43,460 nucleotides of DNA from JANPIX01 sp031425195 (GTDB lineage Bacteria; Pseudomonadota; Alphaproteobacteria; Rhodobacterales; Rhodobacteraceae), in contig JANPIX010000003.1 in NCBI GenBank assembly GCA_031425195.1, positions 1 through 43,460 on the forward strand. The letters are read 5' to 3'. Numbering within the stretch: position 1 is the first letter of the stretch; the number at the start of each line of letters is the position of its first letter. The translations under genes were made by a program, and so were the position numbers. A model generated the notes under the pieces. That model searched no databases. It was not told the DNA's origin and was given only the letters and a program-made list of their open reading frames with translations. This document shows positions 36,597 through 43,460 of the stretch, piece by piece.

Positions 36597-37003
36597 CACG
36601 CACCCGCGCCGTGATCGAGGCGGAACTGGCATCTGCCGAACAACAGCTTTCCGAATGCACCCAATGGGGCGCGGCGGTCGGCGCTCTCGACGAATGGCGG
36701 AAGGACTTGAAGGCGGAACTGGCGGCGATTGACCGAGCAGAGGCAACCAGTGCCATCGGGCCGCTGCGACTGAATGCCGTGATCCTGAATGCAACGGTCA
36801 ACGTCGCGCTCACAGCCGCCGTTGACCCCACCGGGGACGCGGTATCGGCCCAATTCTTCGGGGGCAGGCGCACTGTCAGCCACGCGCAAGTGCAAGCGGA
36901 TTTCGGTGAAGAGGCGGCAAAGGTCTGGGATCAACTGCGCCTCGACGCGGACAGGTTCCGCGATCTGGCAGAAGCGGCATGGAATGAAAGGACCGGCAAT
37001 TGA
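36593..37003 (+). CDS. unrecognised coiled-coil phage protein
   Basis: A 136-residue protein with a charged N-terminal coiled coil (RAVIEAELASAEQQLSECTQ), a small beta part (LNAVILNATVNVALTAAV) and a helical C terminus. Overlaps both neighbours by 4 bases. No domain recognised. Confidence 0.65.
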   Translation: MTRTRAVIEAELASAEQQLSECTQWGAAVGALDEWRKDLKAELAAIDRAEATSAIGPLRLNAVILNATVNVALTAAVDPTGDAVSAQFFGGRRTVSHAQVQADFGEEAAKVWDQLRLDADRFRDLAEAAWNERTGN

Positions 37004-37497
37004 CCCTCGCCCGCATCTATGCCTCTGGCAACGTGCGCCGCTGGCACTGCAACCCGACGATGGTGCAGCACAGCCAGACCATCGCCGACCATCAGGGCCG
37101 CTGCGTCCAGTTGCTCTTGATGTTGCACCCCTGTCCCTCGGTGGCGCTGATCCAAGCCGTGGCATACCACGATGTCGGCGAACGCTGGTGTGGCGATGTG
37201 CCGAACCCGGCCAAGGTGCGCAGCCCGGCCCTCAAGGAAGCGCTCGACGCGGAAGAAACGCAGTGGCGCGCCGACATCGGCCTGCCTGCACCAGACATGA
37301 CCCCGGGCGACCGAGAGTGGCTGAAACTGATCGACCGGCTGGAAGCCTGGGCCTTCGTCGCCCTGCACCACCCGTCGGAACTCGCCCGCGATGGGTGGGA
37401 ACGCGCGCGAAACCAGATCCTTCACCGCGCCAAGGAACTAGGGGTAAGGGGTTTGGTGGGCCAGTTCATGCAGGATATGTCAGTGAGGGATTGGTGA
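37000..37497 (+). CDS. HD-domain nucleotidase (YfbR-like)
   Basis: A 165-residue HD phosphohydrolase with a TTG start overlapping the previous stop. The metal-binding residues are visible as RRWH (His16), His24 in MVQHSQ, His57-Asp58 in YHDVGE and GDVPNPAKV. YfbR-type enzymes hydrolyse deoxynucleoside monophosphates. In phages they occur near DNA modification and nucleotide genes, where they shape the dNTP pool. Substrate here is unproven. Confidence 0.82.
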   Translation: MTLARIYASGNVRRWHCNPTMVQHSQTIADHQGRCVQLLLMLHPCPSVALIQAVAYHDVGERWCGDVPNPAKVRSPALKEALDAEETQWRADIGLPAPDMTPGDREWLKLIDRLEAWAFVALHHPSELARDGWERARNQILHRAKELGVRGLVGQFMQDMSVRDW

Positions 37498-37730
37498 TGG
37501 CCGACACACTCGCCGACGCTCTTCCCCGCGAAATTCGTCGCGTGACCGCCAAAAAGGAACGGTGGGCAAAGATGGCCAGCGAACACCCCGACATGGCGCA
37601 AGGCCTGCGACTATCGATGTCGATCATGCAGGCCACCATCGACGCGGCAGTATCCGCTCTAGCATCGGACGATATCGTTCGGATGCTCACCGCCTTGGCT
37701 GATCTAAGGGATTACAGCGATGACGATTGA
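37497..37730 (+). CDS. unrecognised small helical protein
   Basis: A 77-residue protein (MADTLADALPREIRRVTAKK ... DLRDYSDDD), entirely helical and charged. Starts at a TGATG overlap with the HD protein and overlaps the next gene by 11 bases. Function unknown. Confidence 0.65.
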   Translation: MADTLADALPREIRRVTAKKERWAKMASEHPDMAQGLRLSMSIMQATIDAAVSALASDDIVRMLTALADLRDYSDDD

Positions 37731-37905
37731 CACGACAGACGACAAAGCCCTCGCCCACCTCGACGCCCAGATCACCGAGGCTATGAAGCGCACCGTCGGC
37801 GGGCACCTGTTCCCCGAAGACATGGTCGGGCTTTACAAGCAGACAGCGCGGCGGTTCGGGCTGACGGTTGCCGATGTGCAGGCGCTGGATTGGGGGCGGG
37901 AATGA
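37720..37905 (+). CDS. unrecognised small acidic protein
   Basis: A 61-residue protein (MTIDTTDDKALAHLDAQITE ... VQALDWGRE). Overlaps both neighbours. The end FGLTVADVQALDW may be a short helix-turn-helix, but the evidence is thin. Confidence 0.62.
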   Translation: MTIDTTDDKALAHLDAQITEAMKRTVGGHLFPEDMVGLYKQTARRFGLTVADVQALDWGRE

Positions 37906-38597
37906 CTGACAGGCCGATCTCGTTCAGCAATCCTATGGTGCAGGCCCTGCTGCCGGGTCGCAAGTCACAGACGCGACGGATGTTGGTGCCGCAGCCGCCG
38001 CTTCGCGCCAATTCTCTTTCGGTCGAAGTCGGTCAGGCGTGGTTCTGCGACGGAACCCATGAGAAAGGCCAGCCCTGCGAGGAGTTCGCCTATCCGATCA
38101 AACTGCAATACGCGGTCGGTGACCGGCTGTGGGTCAAGGAGGCATGGCGCGTGCCTGCCGATCTGGACGGCCTGTCGCCCAAGGAAATTGCGTTGAAATG
38201 CATCGACAGCGGATACAAGAACCCATGGTGCCCCCGCATCATGGAGGCAGATGGGCAACTGCTGGACTGGGATGATACGTGGCCGAACCAAACCGTCGGC
38301 CGTTACCGACACGCCCGCTTCATGCCCCGATGGGCGTCCCGCCTGACGCTGACCGTGACCGATGTGCGGGTGCAGCGGTTAACGGCGATCAGCGAGGATG
38401 ACGCGCAGGCAGAAGGCGCACGGCCCGCGTTCAGCTACCCGGGTTGGGATGGCGTTTCGAGTGTCCCACACTATCGCTGGGGCTTTGCTGAACTCTGGAA
38501 CAGCCTGCACGGGCCCGACGCTTGGGACACGAACCCATGGGTCTGTAGGGTGTCATTCACCATGCAGCGCGACAACATCGACGCGGTGACCCCATGA
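37902..38597 (+). CDS. ASCH-like domain protein
   Basis: A 231-residue protein starting with the typical segment RPISFSNPMVQALLPGRKSQ then TRRMLVPQP. A strand (QYAVGDRLWVKEAWR) and LTLTVTDVRVQRLTAISEDD follow, the layout of phage ASCH/PUA-like proteins. The C-terminal WGFAELWNSLHG and NPWVCRVSF complete the pattern. ASCH domains bind RNA or modified nucleotides. The ATG overlaps the previous stop (ATGA). Role in the phage unknown. Confidence 0.78.
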   Translation: MTDRPISFSNPMVQALLPGRKSQTRRMLVPQPPLRANSLSVEVGQAWFCDGTHEKGQPCEEFAYPIKLQYAVGDRLWVKEAWRVPADLDGLSPKEIALKCIDSGYKNPWCPRIMEADGQLLDWDDTWPNQTVGRYRHARFMPRWASRLTLTVTDVRVQRLTAISEDDAQAEGARPAFSYPGWDGVSSVPHYRWGFAELWNSLHGPDAWDTNPWVCRVSFTMQRDNIDAVTP

Positions 38598-38602
38598 CCC
38601 CC

Positions 38603-38878
38603 TCACAGATCCATGAACTGCGTCCCCAACCGCTTTACCTCGCCCGCGTCGTCGGGCCAGTGGCGACGCACGGCATGGCGCAACGCCTCCTGCGCCTCGC
38701 CTATACTGTCAGCCCGTCCGCTCTCGGACGGATGTACCAGTGTGGACCAGTTCCAGAACTTCTCCCCGCCAACGTCCGCCGTCAGGATGATGCGCCCGAC
38801 GTTCTGACTATCCCGATAGATAAGGTAATCCCCGACCACCGTCAGCCCGCCGATCTGGGTGAGTTTGCGCGTCCACAT
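38603..38878 (-). CDS. small phage protein on the opposite strand
   Basis: A 91-residue leftward protein (MWTRKLTQIGGLTVVGDYLI, then EKFWNWSTLVHPSESGRADS and IGEAQEALRHAVRRHW). The hydrophobic/aromatic pattern and the W-W-S ... P ... G ... EA layout look like a true small phage protein, and its codons prefer G or C in third position. Against this, no ribosome-binding site is clear and the opposite frame 38594-38929 joins both rightward neighbours by overlaps. I prefer the leftward gene, with reserve. Confidence 0.58.
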   Translation of the reverse strand: MWTRKLTQIGGLTVVGDYLIYRDSQNVGRIILTADVGGEKFWNWSTLVHPSESGRADSIGEAQEALRHAVRRHWPDDAGEVKRLGTQFMDL

Positions 38879-38928
38879 GGCGGTGATGTGGCGCAGCCGG
38901 GGCGCGATGGCAAGGCGGGGGTGTGGTG

Positions 38929-40134
38929 ATGACCGGAACACTGTTCAGCGGCGGCGCGCGAATGTTGCACGAAGAGGCTGTCGATTTGACGCTGGCATCG
39001 CTGCGGGCTTATTGGGATCGGCACAGCCATATCGCTGTTGCATGGTCAGGCGGCAAAGACAGCACCGCCACGCTAACATTGTTGGTCCACCTGATCGAGG
39101 CAGGCGAGCTTCCCCAGCCAGAATGCCTGTTTGTCTTTTATGCCGACACAAGGCAGGAACTTCCGCCCCTGCAATTGGCGGCCGATGCGATAATCAAAAA
39201 ACTGCGCGAGCGCAATTGGATCAAGGTGGAGGTGGTAACAGCCCCTCTCGACAAGCGGTTCATGGTCTACATCCTTGGCCGTGGAGTTCCCCCGCCGAAT
39301 AACAACACACTGCGCTGGTGCACGCGGCAAATCAAAGTTGACCCGATGTCGGCGGCGCTGGAGGCGGCAATCACCAACCTGCCCGGATCGGCGCTGATGA
39401 TTACAGGAGTGCGTGAAGGTGAAAGCGCTGTGCGCGATGGGCGGATATCTATGTCTTGCTCAAAAGACGGAGCGGAATGCGGACAGGGCTGGTATCAGAA
39501 GGTTCTGCCAGAAGCGAAGGGGATCAAGGGCAAGCTCGCAACGCTTGCGCCCATCCTCCACTGGCGCGTGTGTATCGTTTGGGATTGGCTTAAGGTTTAT
39601 GCCCCACAGCATGAATTTGGCGGTTGGCCGACTGCCATTCTGGCCGACGCCTACGGTGGCGACGAAGCGGAAGAGATCAACGCCAGAACCGGGTGCATCG
39701 GTTGCCCCTTGGCGTCGAAGGACGCCGCCTTGGAGGCGGTGATCAAGTTGCCTCGATGGTCGCACCTGTCGCCCCTGATGGAATTGAAGCCCCTTTACCG
39801 CTGGATGCGCGAACCTGCGCAGCGACTTCGAAAAGCTGGCGTTGAGCGCCTGAAAGACGGCAGTGTCGCGAAGAACCCGCAACGCATGGGGCCTCTGACG
39901 CTCGCCGCTCGCCTTCATGCGCTTGATCTCATCCTCGACATCCAGTCCCGCGCGCGCGTGGACCTCATCAATGCCGAAGAGGAACAGCGGATCAGGGAAC
40001 TGATCGACGCCCAGACTTACCCCGACAAATGGGACGGGTCTGAACCCAACGCCGATGCTTGGCTCGACACTGAATTCGGGGACGGCACAGCGCAGCCCAT
40101 CCTGTTCCGCGATTTGGTTGGACATCGATCATGA
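38929..40134 (+). CDS. DndC-like PP-loop ATPase (PAPS reductase family)
   Basis: A 401-residue protein. The PP-loop SGGKDST at about 40-46 marks an ATP pyrophosphatase that adenylates a substrate before thiolation or reduction. TLRWCTRQIK (Cys131), ITGVREGESAVRDGR, CSKDGAEC (Cys177, Cys184) and GCIGCP (Cys256, Cys259) match the arrangement of DndC, whose iron-sulfur cluster takes part in DNA phosphorothioation. No DndB, D or E is present. Stand-alone DndC-like proteins are frequent in phages with unknown roles; sulfur modification of DNA or nucleotides is the natural guess. Start at 38929. Confidence 0.85.
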   Translation: MTGTLFSGGARMLHEEAVDLTLASLRAYWDRHSHIAVAWSGGKDSTATLTLLVHLIEAGELPQPECLFVFYADTRQELPPLQLAADAIIKKLRERNWIKVEVVTAPLDKRFMVYILGRGVPPPNNNTLRWCTRQIKVDPMSAALEAAITNLPGSALMITGVREGESAVRDGRISMSCSKDGAECGQGWYQKVLPEAKGIKGKLATLAPILHWRVCIVWDWLKVYAPQHEFGGWPTAILADAYGGDEAEEINARTGCIGCPLASKDAALEAVIKLPRWSHLSPLMELKPLYRWMREPAQRLRKAGVERLKDGSVAKNPQRMGPLTLAARLHALDLILDIQSRARVDLINAEEEQRIRELIDAQTYPDKWDGSEPNADAWLDTEFGDGTAQPILFRDLVGHRS

Positions 40135-40583
40135 CCCCCCGCCGCCCATCCGTCACCCACCCCGCGCGGGTCAAACATGCCGACGTCAACCGGCTGTGGA
40201 ATGCGGTCGAGGGCGCGGTGATCGACGCGATGAACAGTCATCCGGAATACTATACACGCGCCGGGCACCTCAACATGGTGGCCAGCATCACGAAACGCGC
40301 GGTCGGATCGGTGACCGCCCTACTGACCCGCAAGGGTGGCCGCACAGTCGGCTCTCGCGCTGGCGTCATCTTTACTGACGCAGGGGTAACTGACCCCGCC
40401 AGCAGGGGGTTGGCGCTACCAGCCAACCCCCATCATCACCCCGACATGTGGGCGTGGCCGATCCACGCGCTGACCCGCCGTGACCGGCGCATCCTGCGCC
40501 AGACCATCAAGCGAAGCCGCTTGCGGTTTGTCGCCTTCCATCGCGGCCCGCACGGGCTGGTTTATGTACAGGTGCAACGATGA
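40131..40583 (+). CDS. unrecognised basic phage protein
   Basis: A 150-residue basic protein coupled to the DndC-like gene (ATGA). The core VKHADVNRLWNAVEGAVIDA, then MVASITKRAVGSVTALLTRK, looks like a helical DNA-binding part. His- and Arg-rich C terminus (LTRRDRRILRQTIKRSRLRF). Function unknown. Confidence 0.65.
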   Translation: MTPRRPSVTHPARVKHADVNRLWNAVEGAVIDAMNSHPEYYTRAGHLNMVASITKRAVGSVTALLTRKGGRTVGSRAGVIFTDAGVTDPASRGLALPANPHHHPDMWAWPIHALTRRDRRILRQTIKRSRLRFVAFHRGPHGLVYVQVQR

Positions 40584-40912
40584 CCCCCCTCGCCCTGATC
40601 CTCACCCTGATCGGCGCCATTGCGGTAGACGGCGACACCGTCAAACTGGATGGCCAGCGCTACCGCCTGTTTGGCATTCAGGCCCCGGAACGCGGCAATG
40701 CAGGCTACCGCGCTGCCACCGATGCGCTGGCCGCTCTGATCCGCCGCAAGCCCCTGTCATGCAGCGTGATCGATATCGATCGATACCAGCGCCCCGTGGT
40801 GCAATGCGCCTTGCCAGACGGGCGGGATCTGTCCTGCGCAATGGTCAGCACCGGGCTTGCGGTTGACTGGCCCCGCTATTCGGGCGGGCTTTATGCGGGG
40901 TGCGGAAAGTGA
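40580..40912 (+). CDS. staphylococcal-nuclease-like protein
   Basis: A 110-residue protein with the SNase fold signature VDGDTVKLDGQRYRLFGIQA then PERG, followed by DRYQRPVVQCAL and TGLAVDWPRYSGG. The Arg and Glu of the first block and the Arg of DRYQR fit the three catalytic residues. The first 15 residues are hydrophobic (MTPLALILTLIGAIA), possibly a signal peptide. It should cut single- or double-stranded nucleic acid with calcium. Short for the family. Confidence 0.8.
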   Translation: MTPLALILTLIGAIAVDGDTVKLDGQRYRLFGIQAPERGNAGYRAATDALAALIRRKPLSCSVIDIDRYQRPVVQCALPDGRDLSCAMVSTGLAVDWPRYSGGLYAGCGK

Positions 40913-42003
40913 CAGTCACCATCCTTTCCGGCGACGTGACCGAAGTTCTGCGGACGCTGCCTGACGATCACTTCGACTGCGTGGTGACCAGCCCGCCCTA
41001 CTGGGGTCTGCGCGACTATGGGGTGGCGGGCCAGTTGGGCCTTGAACCGACGCTGGGCGAACATCTGTCGGCCATGGTGGCGGTCTTTGATCAGGTCCGC
41101 CGCGTGCTCAAGCCGACTGGCGTGTGTTGGGTGAACTACGGCGACTGCTATGCCAGCACCCCGAACGGACGCAGCGCAGCTGACACCAAAGCCGCAGGCG
41201 ATGATGATCGCACGTTCCGCGACAAGCCGTTCAGCACGATCCAGGGTGCGATGAAGGCGAAGGACCTGTGCATGGTACCGAACCGCTTTGCCATCGCGAT
41301 GCAGGACGCAGGCTGGTGGGTGCGGGCAGAATGCATCTGGGCCAAACCCAACTCGATGCCGGAAAGCATCCGAGACCGGCCCGCGACAGCGCATGAAAAG
41401 GTGTTCATGTTCACGAAATCGGCGCGGTACGACTATGACGCGCAGGCAGTGCGGCAAAAACTTGCCCCCGCCAGTGTTTCTCGCCTCGCGCAGGACGTGG
41501 GTGCGCAAACCGGCAGCACGCGCGCCAACGGCGGCCGCAAAACCAATGGCAACATGAAAGCCGTCGGCGGTGGAAAACAGCGCGGGGCAGCCCGCCCTCA
41601 CACCGGTTTCGATGCCCGTTGGGATCAGATGACGAAATCGGAACAGCAAGCCAACGGACGGTCGCTGCGCAACTGGGAACCCGCGCCGCCGATGGTCTGG
41701 GAAATCGCCACGCGCCCGTTCAGCGAGGCGCACTTCGCCACCTTCCCGCCTGAACTGGTTGAACGCTGCCTGACCGCCAGCCTGCCGCGCGGTGGGCGCG
41801 TGCTCGACCCTTTCGGTGGATCGGGCACCACAGGCCTTGTCGCCGATGCCTTCGGGGCCGATTGCACCCTGATCGAATTGAACCCCGACTATGTGGCCCT
41901 TGCCCGCCAGCGCCTCGCTGCAGGGCTGGTTCGCCTCGATCAGCCAGCCGCACCGCCGCAACCAAAGGCAGACCCAGAAGGCAAGCAGGGAGTGCTGATC
42001 TGA
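40909..42003 (+). CDS. site-specific DNA methyltransferase (N4-cytosine or N6-adenine)
   Basis: A 364-residue enzyme. The catalytic motif TSPPYWGLRDYG is at about 28-39, and the SAM-binding motif I (VLDPFGGSGTTGLVADAFGA) lies near the C terminus at about 303-322. This order (IV before I) is that of beta-class methylases. SPPY is common in N4-cytosine and some N6-adenine enzymes, so the base cannot be fixed. The target-recognition part at about 180-265 is Gly/Asn-rich. GTG at 40909 is used; a GTG at 40900 is possible. No restriction partner is present. Confidence 0.88.
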   Translation: MTVTILSGDVTEVLRTLPDDHFDCVVTSPPYWGLRDYGVAGQLGLEPTLGEHLSAMVAVFDQVRRVLKPTGVCWVNYGDCYASTPNGRSAADTKAAGDDDRTFRDKPFSTIQGAMKAKDLCMVPNRFAIAMQDAGWWVRAECIWAKPNSMPESIRDRPATAHEKVFMFTKSARYDYDAQAVRQKLAPASVSRLAQDVGAQTGSTRANGGRKTNGNMKAVGGGKQRGAARPHTGFDARWDQMTKSEQQANGRSLRNWEPAPPMVWEIATRPFSEAHFATFPPELVERCLTASLPRGGRVLDPFGGSGTTGLVADAFGADCTLIELNPDYVALARQRLAAGLVRLDQPAAPPQPKADPEGKQGVLI

Positions 42004-42404
42004 TGACCGATCAATCGCCATTCGGATCGCGCATCCTCGACACCGGCCGCACGCCCGAACAGTGGTGCGCCGAACTCGCCGCACGGGGCATCACGGTCAA
42101 GCCGCGCACGATCCGTGAAAAGGCGAACGCCATCGGGGCTTGCCACAGGCTGGGTCGCGCGATGATCATCACGCCGGAACAGATGGACATGATTCTGCAG
42201 GGGGATGCGCCATGCCGCTCGAAACCTACGCTCGCGGTCCTGTCTGGTGGGTCAGGGGCAGGGTCGAATACAACGGCCGCCCAGTCACCGGCTACTATCG
42301 CTGCAGCACAGGCGCATCTGATGCGGCAGGCGCGCAAGACTGGTGCCACGCCGAAACCGAAAGGCAGATCAGGCGTCATCTCCTTGGGGACGAAGCGTCC
42401 CTGA
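42003..42404 (+). CDS. xis: putative excisionase-like DNA-binding protein
   Basis: A 133-residue protein. The first 65 residues (MTDQSPFGSRILDTGRTPEQ ... ITVKPRTIREKANAIGACHR, IITPEQMDMIL) form a winged-helix-like unit as in excisionases. A Ser/Gly/Ala-rich disordered tail follows. It starts at a TGATG overlap with the methylase. Its last 193 bases overlap the integrase reading frame, an arrangement I recall from other alphaproteobacterial phages. It should direct integrase toward excision. Confidence 0.7.
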   Translation: MTDQSPFGSRILDTGRTPEQWCAELAARGITVKPRTIREKANAIGACHRLGRAMIITPEQMDMILQGDAPCRSKPTLAVLSGGSGAGSNTTAAQSPATIAAAQAHLMRQARKTGATPKPKGRSGVISLGTKRP

Positions 42405-43303
42405 CCTTTGCCGATGCGGTGATGCTCTATCCGGCCAAACCCGCCGAAGCCCGCTATCTGATGCACATCCTTCCGGAACTGGGCCCTGAATTCGTGATGC
42501 GGATCACACCGCAACAGGTGCGCGACCTTGGCCCGAAACTCTTGCCCACGGCGTCCACCGACACGTGGAAACGCCAGATCATCGTGCCGGTGTCCGCCGT
42601 GATCAACAACGCCCACGACCTGGGGAAATGCCCGCCGATCCGGATCAAGTCCTATTCCACGATGCAGCGGATCGAACAGGACCGCCAGCGCGGCAAGGTC
42701 AGCCGGCCCGTCAAGACACCGGGCAGTTGGGAATGGCTGGCCGATTTCCGCGCCCACGCCTCGCCCTACCTCGCGGCCATGGCAGAATTCATGTTTGAAA
42801 CCGGCGCGCGGATCGGTCAGGCGGTCGCACTGCGCCCCGCCGATCTGGATCTGATGCAGGCGCGGGTGTGGATGCCATCGAGCAAGGGGCACCCGGCGCA
42901 ATGGGTGTCGATCAGCCGCGAAATGGTGGTGACACTGGCCAACCTGCCCGCCCGGCGTCCGGTAAACCGCAAGACCGGCGACATCGCCAAGCCCCGCGTC
43001 TTCGGCTACCAGAACCACAGCGGCGTCTATGGCGCGTGGCGCACGGCCTGCACCAAGGCAAAGATCGAATACCTGCCGCCGCACAGCGCCGGGCGGCATG
43101 GCTTCTACACCGAACTGCGCATCCGCCAAGGCGTCGATGCCGTCACCGCAGCCGCCGCTGGCCGATGGTCCGACCCCGATTTGCCCGACCGCACCTATGC
43201 CCATCCGACCGCCCCGGACAGCGCCATCCGGGCCATGATCCGTACAGGACAGGTACAGGCCGAATTGCTAGACTCACGCAAGAACCTGAAATCACAAGCG
43301 TAA
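42212..43303 (+). CDS. int: tyrosine integrase
   Basis: A 363-residue site-specific recombinase. The N-terminal MPLETYARGPVWWVRGRVEY is the usual start of phage integrases of this group. Catalytic residues visible are Arg200 (ETGARIGQAV), His291 and Arg295-His296 (PPHSAGRHGFY), Trp319 (AGRWSDPD) and nucleophile Tyr329 (RTYAHP). The gene ends 16 bp before attR, so it is the right-end gene of the prophage, as expected for a tRNA-Thr target. It is overlapped by the excisionase-like frame. Confidence 0.95.
   Translation: MPLETYARGPVWWVRGRVEYNGRPVTGYYRCSTGASDAAGAQDWCHAETERQIRRHLLGDEASLTFADAVMLYPAKPAEARYLMHILPELGPEFVMRITPQQVRDLGPKLLPTASTDTWKRQIIVPVSAVINNAHDLGKCPPIRIKSYSTMQRIEQDRQRGKVSRPVKTPGSWEWLADFRAHASPYLAAMAEFMFETGARIGQAVALRPADLDLMQARVWMPSSKGHPAQWVSISREMVVTLANLPARRPVNRKTGDIAKPRVFGYQNHSGVYGAWRTACTKAKIEYLPPHSAGRHGFYTELRIRQGVDAVTAAAAGRWSDPDLPDRTYAHPTAPDSAIRAMIRTGQVQAELLDSRKNLKSQA
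43237..43257 (+). repeat. candidate integrase arm-type site, right copy
   Basis: GATCCGTACA followed 5 bases later by GGTACA, within the 3' end of int and 62 bp from the att core. It matches 382-402 in 17 of 21 bases and in orientation. Being inside a coding region, part of the likeness may be chance. Confidence 0.33.
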
Positions 43304-43319
43304 ACGCCACAAGAAAAGG

Positions 43320-43368
43320 CCCTTGGTAAGGGTGAGGTCGAGAGTTCAATCCTCTCTCACAGCACCAT
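43320..43368 (+). other. attR: attR core (right copy of 49-bp att repeat)
   Basis: Identical to 236-284 over 49 bases. This is the displaced 3' part of the tRNA-Thr gene; it lacks the 5' half, so it is not a tRNA gene. Excision between the copies would restore the original chromosome. The 92 bases beyond it are host DNA in which I see no feature. Confidence 0.95.
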
Positions 43369-43460
43369 TATTTTCCCTGGAATTCATGGCCTTCGTGATT
43401 CGCATTCGGCTCGAACGGGTGGAGACTCTGAACAGGCATGTTGGGGTGCCAAGTCCGCCT

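Larger units (their letters stand above)
236..43368. mobile_element. complete siphovirus-type prophage integrated in tRNA-Thr
   Basis: The 49-bp repeats delimit a unit with integrase and excisionase-like genes, a divergent repressor switch, replication functions, and full head, packaging, tail and lysis modules. No structural gene looks broken, so the prophage seems potentially viable. The tape-measure protein and tail tube/chaperone genes point to a long non-contractile tail. Packaging and head genes are of the lambda type (GpA-like terminase, lambda-type portal, gpW). The window probably comes from a Rhodobacterales chromosome. Confidence 0.93.

Noticed and set aside
38594..38929. Rightward frame that joins both neighbours by ATGA and TGATG overlaps
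   Set aside because: Position is attractive, but the protein is Pro/Arg-rich without fold-like pattern, while the opposite leftward frame 38603-38878 reads like a real small protein. I kept the latter with moderate confidence.
40891..42084. Leftward frame of 397 codons opposite the methyltransferase
   Set aside because: The rightward methylase has its catalytic and cofactor motifs; the mirror frame has none.
43320..43368. Second tRNA-Thr gene at the right end
   Set aside because: Only the 3' part is present; the acceptor 5' strand and D arm are missing, so it is attR.

Overview
The window is a complete, apparently intact prophage of about 43.1 kb inside an alphaproteobacterial chromosome, most likely a member of the Rhodobacterales. 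The evidence for the host is high G+C, head and tail families common in phages and gene transfer agents of that order, and LexA-type boxes of the form GTTC-N7-GTTC. The element sits in the 3' half of a tRNA-Thr(GGT) gene. A perfect 49-bp repeat marks both ends (236-284 and 43320-43368), and a tyrosine integrase lies against the right end. Host DNA in the window is about 200 bp on the left (start of a small host gene, then the tRNA) and about 90 bp on the right.

Layout. (1) 285-2318: a cargo segment next to the left end, with a visibly AT-richer Fic protein behind a small antitoxin-like gene, and a Dam-type DNA methylase. (2) 2436-21665, all leftward: the late region. In transcription order it holds small and large terminase, gpW-like joiner, portal, a fused ClpP-like protease/major capsid protein, decoration protein, head-tail joiners, tail terminator, tail tube, a tail chaperone with a -1 frameshift signal, tape measure, three distal-tail proteins, a J-like tip protein, a putative spanin, amidase, holin, and two further structural or accessory proteins. 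A cos-like segment lies upstream of the small terminase at about 21712-21810. (3) 21991-29018, mostly leftward: an early operon of tightly overlapping small genes, including a replication-associated protein next to an iteron-like repeat cluster, a protein with four tandem helix-turn-helix units and a ParB-like protein. Two short rightward genes are embedded in it. (4) 29018-30945: the lysogeny control region, with divergent Cro-like and CI-like genes, a LexA-box-preceded small gene antisense to the CI-like gene, and two secreted conversion proteins. (5) 30982-42404, rightward: a long early operon with an RTX-repeat protein, GapR, a beta sliding clamp, a Gly-Asp/Ser/Tyr repeat protein, an HD nucleotidase, an ASCH-like protein, a DndC-like PP-loop enzyme, a small nuclease, a second DNA methyltransferase, and an excisionase-like gene overlapping the integrase.

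How it may work together. Five copies of one operator, GG-N8-CC (best form TAGG-N8-CCTA), lie in two clusters: three between the Cro-like and CI-like genes and two in the promoter of the rightward operon. One repressor could therefore silence both early operons. That repressor is short and has no self-cleavage domain, so SOS induction must work another way. The LexA-box-controlled gene opposite its 3' end is a good candidate for the trigger. The late operon reads leftward from the cos/terminase end. Function calls from family resemblance come from reading the translated sequence only; no database search was run.
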